Shown here in pieces: positions 6,614 through 10,867 of a stretch of DNA of 10,867 nt (positions within the stretch are counted from its first letter, which is position 1; every line of letters starts with the position of its first letter). This DNA comes from Saprospiraceae bacterium (GTDB lineage Bacteria; Bacteroidota; Bacteroidia; Chitinophagales; Saprospiraceae): the NCBI GenBank assembly GCA_020436865.1, contig JAGQXA010000348.1:1-10867 (forward strand). Direction: 5' to 3'. Made by a program: the position numbers and the translations under genes. The notes under the pieces are model-generated. The model was given only the letters and a program-made list of their open reading frames with translations, was not told where the DNA came from and made no database searches.

Positions 6614-8659
6614 ATGAAGCATTTGACTTTACCGGTTCTGATCGTTTTTTGGTGCCTGCCAGGCCTGCAAGCACAGGATCGGCCCGATCCGGCGATCTGG
6701 CAGGTACAGGCCGATCAGATCGACCCTGACCACTATTTCGGCGTGACCGTTGCCAACGGCATGATCGGTCTGGTTTCTTCCCCGGAACCTCTGAAGGTCA
6801 GCGCGGTGGTATTGAACGGCGTATATGACCATTACGGCCGGGGACGCGTGTCGAACATCCTGCAGACCTTCAACCACATCAATTTGGAGATGATGGTCGA
6901 CGGCGATCCCGTTACGGCATCCAACGTCGCCAACTACTCCCAAACCCTCGACATGTACCGGGCCACGCTGGTCACGAGCTTTGAGGTCGGCGACCGGCTG
7001 CAGGTACGGCAGGAAATGAGGGCCTTGCGCCACTTGCCCTATTGTTCGATGGTGGAGGTGGAACTAACGGCCCGAAAGGACGTATCGATCGTGGCTATGA
7101 ACGCCGTGCAGGCGCCGGCGCACTTGCGCGAGGTGCAGAACTTTTTCAACGAGATCGTTCGTCCCCATGTGGAGATCCCCTTGCTGACCTCGGTGGCCAG
7201 GAGTCCGACCGGAAAACAGATCGTAGCGGCCTCCAGTGCCCTCTGGTTCGAGGAAGCCCATGGGCAGGGACCCGTGGTCAAGCACGAGGAAAGGGATTAC
7301 GACTGGCACGACGCCCGTTTTGAAAAACACCTGCGTGCCGGCGAGACCTATCGCTTCTACCTGTTATCTACCAGTCTTTCTTCGATGCACTACGACGATC
7401 CACACAACGAAGCGGAACGACTGACGATCTTTGCGTACCTGGAAGGGCCGGATCGTCTCGTACAAAAGCATGAGGAGGCCTGGCGGGAATTGTGGAAGAG
7501 CGATATCCTGCTGGAGGGCGATCCTCGCATCCAGCGTGATATTCACTTCGCCCTTTATCACCTCTATTCCTTTGCCCGGGCCGGCACGGCCCTGAGCCTG
7601 TCGCCCATGGGGCTTTCCGGTTTGGGGTACAACGGGCATGTGTTCTGGGACACCGAACTCTGGATGTACCCGCCTTTGCTGGTCCTGCAACCCGAGATCG
7701 CCCGCTCGCTTCTGGAGTACCGCTACGAACGCCTGGATGCGGCCCGGCAGAACGCCTTTGCCCACGGTTATCGCGGGGCCATGTACCCTTGGGAGAGCGC
7801 CGAAGAAGGTTCGGAAGATACTCCGGTCTGGGCCCTGACCGGACCGTTTCAACACCACATCACCGCCGATGTCGGTTGGGCCTGTTGGAAGTACTATCAG
7901 GTGACTGCCGACCGGCAATGGCTGGCCGAACGTGGGTACCCCATCTTGCGGGAAGTGGCCGATTTCTGGGCCAGCCGGGTGGAGCGCAACGGCCCCGGTC
8001 GTTACGACATCAAGAACGTCATCGGCGCCAACGAATACCAGGAGAACATCGACAACAACGCCTTTACCAACGGCATGGCCCGCACCGTGCTGCGCTATGC
8101 CGCACAGGCTGCCCGGGAACTGGGCCTCGAACCCGATCCCGACTGGGAACAGGTCGCCGACAACATCCCCATTTTGCAGTTCGCCGACGGCACCACCCGG
8201 GAGAACGCCACCTACGAGGGAGAAACGATCAAACAGGCCGACGTGAACCTGTTGGCCTATCCGCTCGATCTGATCTCGGGAGAAGTGGCGATCCGGCGCG
8301 ACCTGGAATACTACGGCGCGCGGATGGACCCTCGCGGACCGGCGATGGGCTTTTCCGTTCTGGCCACTCTTTATGCCCGTCTGCAGGAGCCGGAGAAGGC
8401 CTACGAGCTGTTCCTGCAATCGTACCGGCCCAACGAAGTGCCTCCTTTCGGCGTGTTGGCGGAAACGGCCAACGGCACGAATCCCTACTTTGCCACCGGA
8501 GCAGGAGGCATGCTGCAGGCCGTGATCTTCGGCTTCGCCGGGCTGGAGGTCACCGACCAGGGGATCGTGCAATTACCTGCCCGCTTGCCCGCCGGATGGA
8601 AGTCGCTGCGCCTGACCGGGGTCGGAAGCGAGGAGGCGAGCTTTCAGAGGAAGGAGTGA
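6614..8659 (+). CDS. Secreted GH65 alpha-glucosidase, kojibiose hydrolase / PGGHG-like
   Basis: This 681-residue protein has a signal peptide (residues 1-20, cleavage after LQA) and should act in the periplasm or outside the cell. The (alpha/alpha)6 barrel begins near residue 300. It carries the family hallmarks: GYNGHVFWDTELWMYP (D346), VIGANEYQENIDNNAFTN (E474, the general acid position), KQADVNLLAYP (K540-Q541) and LAETANGTNPYFATGAGG (E617). From memory, human PGGHG uses an Asp, Glu and Glu at these three positions, and the Flavobacterium johnsoniae GH65 kojibiose hydrolase uses two Glu near 472 and 616. GH65 phosphorylases have a phosphate-binding loop where E617 lies, so this should be a hydrolase releasing glucose from alpha-1,2-linked ends. 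Substrate is inferred. It follows the VCBS gene by 40 bases with no clear promoter between them, which fits co-transcription. The start ATG 6614 is chosen because it directly precedes the signal peptide. Confidence 0.92.
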   Translation: MKHLTLPVLIVFWCLPGLQAQDRPDPAIWQVQADQIDPDHYFGVTVANGMIGLVSSPEPLKVSAVVLNGVYDHYGRGRVSNILQTFNHINLEMMVDGDPVTASNVANYSQTLDMYRATLVTSFEVGDRLQVRQEMRALRHLPYCSMVEVELTARKDVSIVAMNAVQAPAHLREVQNFFNEIVRPHVEIPLLTSVARSPTGKQIVAASSALWFEEAHGQGPVVKHEERDYDWHDARFEKHLRAGETYRFYLLSTSLSSMHYDDPHNEAERLTIFAYLEGPDRLVQKHEEAWRELWKSDILLEGDPRIQRDIHFALYHLYSFARAGTALSLSPMGLSGLGYNGHVFWDTELWMYPPLLVLQPEIARSLLEYRYERLDAARQNAFAHGYRGAMYPWESAEEGSEDTPVWALTGPFQHHITADVGWACWKYYQVTADRQWLAERGYPILREVADFWASRVERNGPGRYDIKNVIGANEYQENIDNNAFTNGMARTVLRYAAQAARELGLEPDPDWEQVADNIPILQFADGTTRENATYEGETIKQADVNLLAYPLDLISGEVAIRRDLEYYGARMDPRGPAMGFSVLATLYARLQEPEKAYELFLQSYRPNEVPPFGVLAETANGTNPYFATGAGGMLQAVIFGFAGLEVTDQGIVQLPARLPAGWKSLRLTGVGSEEASFQRKE

Positions 8660-8688
8660 TTAATCAGCGGTATTTTCCGGTGGATTTG

Positions 8689-8696
8689 TAATTTTG
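8689..8696 (+). promoter_or_regulatory. Candidate Bacteroidota -7 box upstream of haloperoxidase gene
   Basis: TAATTTTG matches the TAnnTTTG -7 consensus of Bacteroidota at all fixed positions. It lies about 48 bases before the ATG at 8745, in an AT-rich stretch of the 85-base intergenic gap. I see no clear TTG at the expected -33 distance, so it may be a weak or internal promoter that supplements read-through from the GH65 gene. No terminator hairpin is visible in this gap. Confidence 0.45.
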
Positions 8697-8744
8697 TATT
8701 GTTAATGGGGAATGACCCGAATTGATCGTTAAAAGTCTATAGAC

Positions 8745-10109
8745 ATGAACAAGAAGCATTCGACCTACTCGGCCCGATGGTTGCTGTGGCTGCTGATCCT
8801 GGGTTTGGGCTCCTGCGGGAACCCGAACTGGCGGGAAGATGCCGATCAGGCGGAATACCTGCATCGTTCCATGAAGCAGTTGACCGACGTCATCGTACAC
8901 GATATTTTCTCGCCGCCGGTGGCCAGCCGGATCTACGCCTATCCGAGCATTGCGGCCTATGAAGTGCTGCAACACGAGCATCCGGACTATCGGCCCCTGG
9001 CCGGACAGTTGCACGAGCTGGATCCCGTTCCGCAACCCGAAGAAGGCCAGGAATACTGCTATCCGCTCGCTGCCGTGCATGCTTTCCTGACCGTCGGCAA
9101 GGCCCTGATCTTCAGTGAAGACAGTATCGCCGCCTTCCAGGATCAGCTCTATTCCGAGTTCAAGGACATCGGCCTGCCCGGCGCCGTGTACGACCGCTCG
9201 ATGGCCTACGGGCAAGCCGTGGCCGAACACATCCTGGCCTGGTCGGCCAAAGACCACTACAAAGAAACGCGTTCTTACCCGAAATACTCGATCACCGAAG
9301 ATCCCGACAAGTGGAAACCGACCCCGCCGGATTACATGGACGGCATCGAACCCCACTGGCGCGATATCCGCACCTTCGTGCTCGACAGCGCCACGCAGTT
9401 CGTGCCGCCGCCTCCGACCCCGTTCGACCTGTCGCAAGACAGCCCTTTTTACGAAGAGGTGATGGAAGTCTACTCGGCTTTGCAGGCGGAAGATCAGGAG
9501 GAGCGCAAGGAGATCGCCCGTTTCTGGGATTGCAATCCGTATGTATCGACCCATGCCGGCCATGTGATGTTCGCATCCAAAAAGATCACTCCGGGCGGCC
9601 ACTGGATCGGCATCACGGCCTTGACGGCCCGGCAGGCCGACTCGGACCTGATGGAATCGGCCGAAGCCTACGCCATGGTTTCGGTAGCCTTGGCCGATGC
9701 CTTTATCTCGTGCTGGGATGAAAAGTACCGCAGCAATCTGATCCGCCCCGAGACGGTCATCAATGTGTATGTCGACGAAGATTGGCGGCCGCTGCTGCAA
9801 ACGCCGCCTTTCCCGGAATACACCAGCGGGCACAGCGTTATTTCCCGCTCGGCGGCGATTACGCTGACCCATTTGTACGGCGACGGCTTTTCCTTCACCG
9901 ATACGGTCGAAGACGAGTACGGACTGCCGATCCGTTCCTTCAATTCCTTCCTGGAAGCTTCGGAAGAAGCCGCCATGAGTCGTTTGTACGGCGGCATCCA
10001 CTACATGCCCGCCATCCGCAACGGCGTGGCGCAGGGCGAGAAGGTAGGGAAGTTCATCGTCCGGCAGGTCGTCACCCACGAGCCGGCCATGGGCGAAAAG
10101 GCCGATTAG
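8745..10109 (+). CDS. Vanadium-dependent haloperoxidase-family lipoprotein
   Basis: This 454-residue protein has a textbook lipobox, LGSC with lipidation at C24, so it is anchored in the envelope. The C-terminal half holds the vanadium haloperoxidase/PAP2 active site. K327 and R334-P335 lie in WDEKYRSNLIRP, S361-G362-H363 in PPFPEYTSGH, and R413 and H419 in SRLYGGIH. The spacing (K+7 to R, R+6 to H) is the same as in fungal chloroperoxidase. W324 and F356 also fall where that enzyme has a Trp and a Phe lining the site. The family oxidises halides with hydrogen peroxide, while relatives are acid phosphatases, and sequence alone does not settle which applies. The N-terminal half is helical-looking, as usual for the family. 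The gene follows GH65 by 85 bases and is the last before a terminator. Confidence 0.9.
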   Translation: MNKKHSTYSARWLLWLLILGLGSCGNPNWREDADQAEYLHRSMKQLTDVIVHDIFSPPVASRIYAYPSIAAYEVLQHEHPDYRPLAGQLHELDPVPQPEEGQEYCYPLAAVHAFLTVGKALIFSEDSIAAFQDQLYSEFKDIGLPGAVYDRSMAYGQAVAEHILAWSAKDHYKETRSYPKYSITEDPDKWKPTPPDYMDGIEPHWRDIRTFVLDSATQFVPPPPTPFDLSQDSPFYEEVMEVYSALQAEDQEERKEIARFWDCNPYVSTHAGHVMFASKKITPGGHWIGITALTARQADSDLMESAEAYAMVSVALADAFISCWDEKYRSNLIRPETVINVYVDEDWRPLLQTPPFPEYTSGHSVISRSAAITLTHLYGDGFSFTDTVEDEYGLPIRSFNSFLEASEEAAMSRLYGGIHYMPAIRNGVAQGEKVGKFIVRQVVTHEPAMGEKAD

Positions 10110-10134
10110 GCGGATCTGACCCTGCCTTTGCGGC

Positions 10135-10185
10135 CCGACGGGAGCCATTTGCCGGAGCGCGAATGGCTCCCGTTCATTTTTGTTT
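10135..10185 (+). terminator. Rho-independent terminator after the haloperoxidase gene
   Basis: A perfect 12-base-pair stem is formed by ACGGGAGCCATT (10138-10149) and AATGGCTCCCGT (10162-10173). Three more pairs (T-G, G-C, C-G) extend it inward, leaving a six-base loop at 10153-10158. The 3' arm is followed by TCATTTTTGTTT. It begins 28 bases after the stop at 10107-10109. No A-tract precedes the hairpin, so it should work for + strand transcripts only. It separates the accessory block from recN. Confidence 0.9.
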
Positions 10186-10216
10186 GAGTATTTCTCGTCG
10201 ACAACTATTAAATTTG
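10183..10216 (+). promoter_or_regulatory. Candidate Bacteroidota promoter for recN
   Basis: TAAATTTG (10209-10216) matches the TAnnTTTG -7 consensus exactly. A TTTG at 10183-10186 lies 22 bases upstream and could be the -33 element, at the long end of the accepted spacing. Transcription would start near 10223, giving a leader of about 30 bases before the ATG at 10254. The -33 element overlaps the T-rich tail of the preceding terminator, so the two signals are tightly packed. Confidence 0.6.
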
Positions 10217-10253
10217 CCTTCTGACGACCCAGGGCTTACTCTAAAGTAGCTTT

Positions 10254-10867
10254 ATGATCAAGAGCCTGCAGATCAGGAATTATGCCATCATCGAAGAATT
10301 GGAGATCCGCTTTTCCGAAGGATTGACCATCATTACCGGAGAAACCGGCGCGGGAAAATCGATCCTGCTCGGCGCCCTGGGGTTGATCATGGGAGAACGG
10401 GCCGACACGAAGGCCCTGTACCACCTCGATCAGAAGTGCGTGGTGGAGGCCCTGTTCGACATCCGCAAGTACCGCCTTCAAGATTTTTTCCAGGAGAACG
10501 ATATCGACTACGACAACGAGCTCGTCATCCGCCGGGAGATCCTGCCGTCGGGAAAATCGAGGGCCTTCATCAACGATACGCCGGTCAATCTGCGCGAATT
10601 GCAGCAATTGAGCGGCGCTCTGATCGACCTGCACCAGCAGTTCGATACCCTCGACATTCATCAGGTTTCCTTTCAGTTGCGCATGCTCGACGCCCTGGCC
10701 GGGCACCGGACCGAGCTCGAAGCCTATCAGCAGGGATACGCTGAATACCAGCGCCTGAAGCACCAATTGGAAAGCCTCCAGGAAGCCGACCGGCAGGCCA
10801 TGCGCGAGATCGACTTCCTGCAGTTCCAGTACAACGAACTGTCGGCCGCGGCGCTGCGGGAGGGCGA
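10254..10867 (+). CDS. recN: DNA repair protein RecN (3' end outside window)
   Basis: The first 204 codons are present and the frame is open to the window end. The protein begins with the SMC-like head typical of RecN: MIKSLQIRNYAIIEELEI, then the Walker A motif GETGAGKS (G29-S36, with K35 contacting phosphate) and LLGALGLIMGERAD. Further blocks are REILPSGKSRAFIND, VNLRELQQLSGALIDLHQQFD and then the start of a Gln/Glu-rich coiled-coil arm from about residue 160. RecN is a cohesin-like ATPase acting in repair of double-strand breaks. The start is fixed by family similarity and by the promoter just upstream; there is no Shine-Dalgarno sequence. It is separated from the preceding module by a terminator and is very likely a chromosomal housekeeping gene. 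Confidence 0.95.
   Translation, partial: MIKSLQIRNYAIIEELEIRFSEGLTIITGETGAGKSILLGALGLIMGERADTKALYHLDQKCVVEALFDIRKYRLQDFFQENDIDYDNELVIRREILPSGKSRAFINDTPVNLRELQQLSGALIDLHQQFDTLDIHQVSFQLRMLDALAGHRTELEAYQQGYAEYQRLKHQLESLQEADRQAMREIDFLQFQYNELSAAALREG

Noticed and set aside
7364..8572. 402-codon open frame on the - strand inside the GH65 gene
   Set aside because: It is the mirror of a clearly recognised GH65 catalytic domain and has no family signature of its own.
8664..10148. 494-codon open frame on the - strand across the whole haloperoxidase gene
   Set aside because: The + strand frame has a lipobox and a complete vanadium haloperoxidase active site. The - frame has no recognisable motif and is explained by the GC-rich codon use of the sense gene.
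10242..10254. Small hairpin TAAAG-TAG-CTTTA touching the recN start codon
   Set aside because: Five weak A/T-rich pairs with a three-base loop are too unstable to support a regulatory call.

Overview
The window is GC-rich, and every gene I can support is on the + strand. It looks like a marine-type member of the Bacteroidota, most likely Saprospiria (Lewinella-like). The evidence is a type IX secretion (T9SS) type B C-terminal domain of the gliding motility-associated family, large FG-GAP/VCBS plus ASPIC/UnbV lipoproteins, starts without Shine-Dalgarno sequences, and two good matches to the Bacteroidota -7 promoter box TAnnTTTG. The taxon is an inference from these features.

Layout: (1) positions 1-156 hold the last 51 codons of an upstream VCBS-type gene, recognisable because its tail resembles the C-terminus of the large VCBS gene further along. 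(2) Positions 123-227 are a G-free array of 13 degenerate octamers. It encodes the end of the upstream protein and runs right up to the next start codon. (3) An aldo/keto reductase (228-1247), a T9SS-exported multidomain surface protein (1244-3259) and a 1092-residue FG-GAP/ASPIC lipoprotein (3295-6573) follow. ATGA overlaps lie at the first and second junctions, although the preferred start of the lipoprotein lies slightly downstream. (4) After 40 bases comes a secreted GH65 enzyme (6614-8659) of the hydrolase type, close to kojibiose hydrolase and human PGGHG. (5) After 85 bases, which contain a promoter-like box, comes a vanadium haloperoxidase-family lipoprotein (8745-10109). (6) A strong rho-independent terminator closes the block. 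A separate promoter then precedes recN, which begins at 10254 and runs off the end.

Five of the six genes before the terminator are either clearly exported (T9SS protein, VCBS lipoprotein, GH65, haloperoxidase) or, for the partial first gene, belong to an exported family. The aldo/keto reductase is the only evident cytoplasmic protein. The block reads as an accessory cell-envelope module that combines a glycoside hydrolase, a possible halogenating enzyme and large calcium-binding propeller lipoproteins. No SusC/SusD pair, sulfatase or regulator is in view. A joint function is therefore a hypothesis, not something the sequence shows. recN is a housekeeping gene and lies outside the module.
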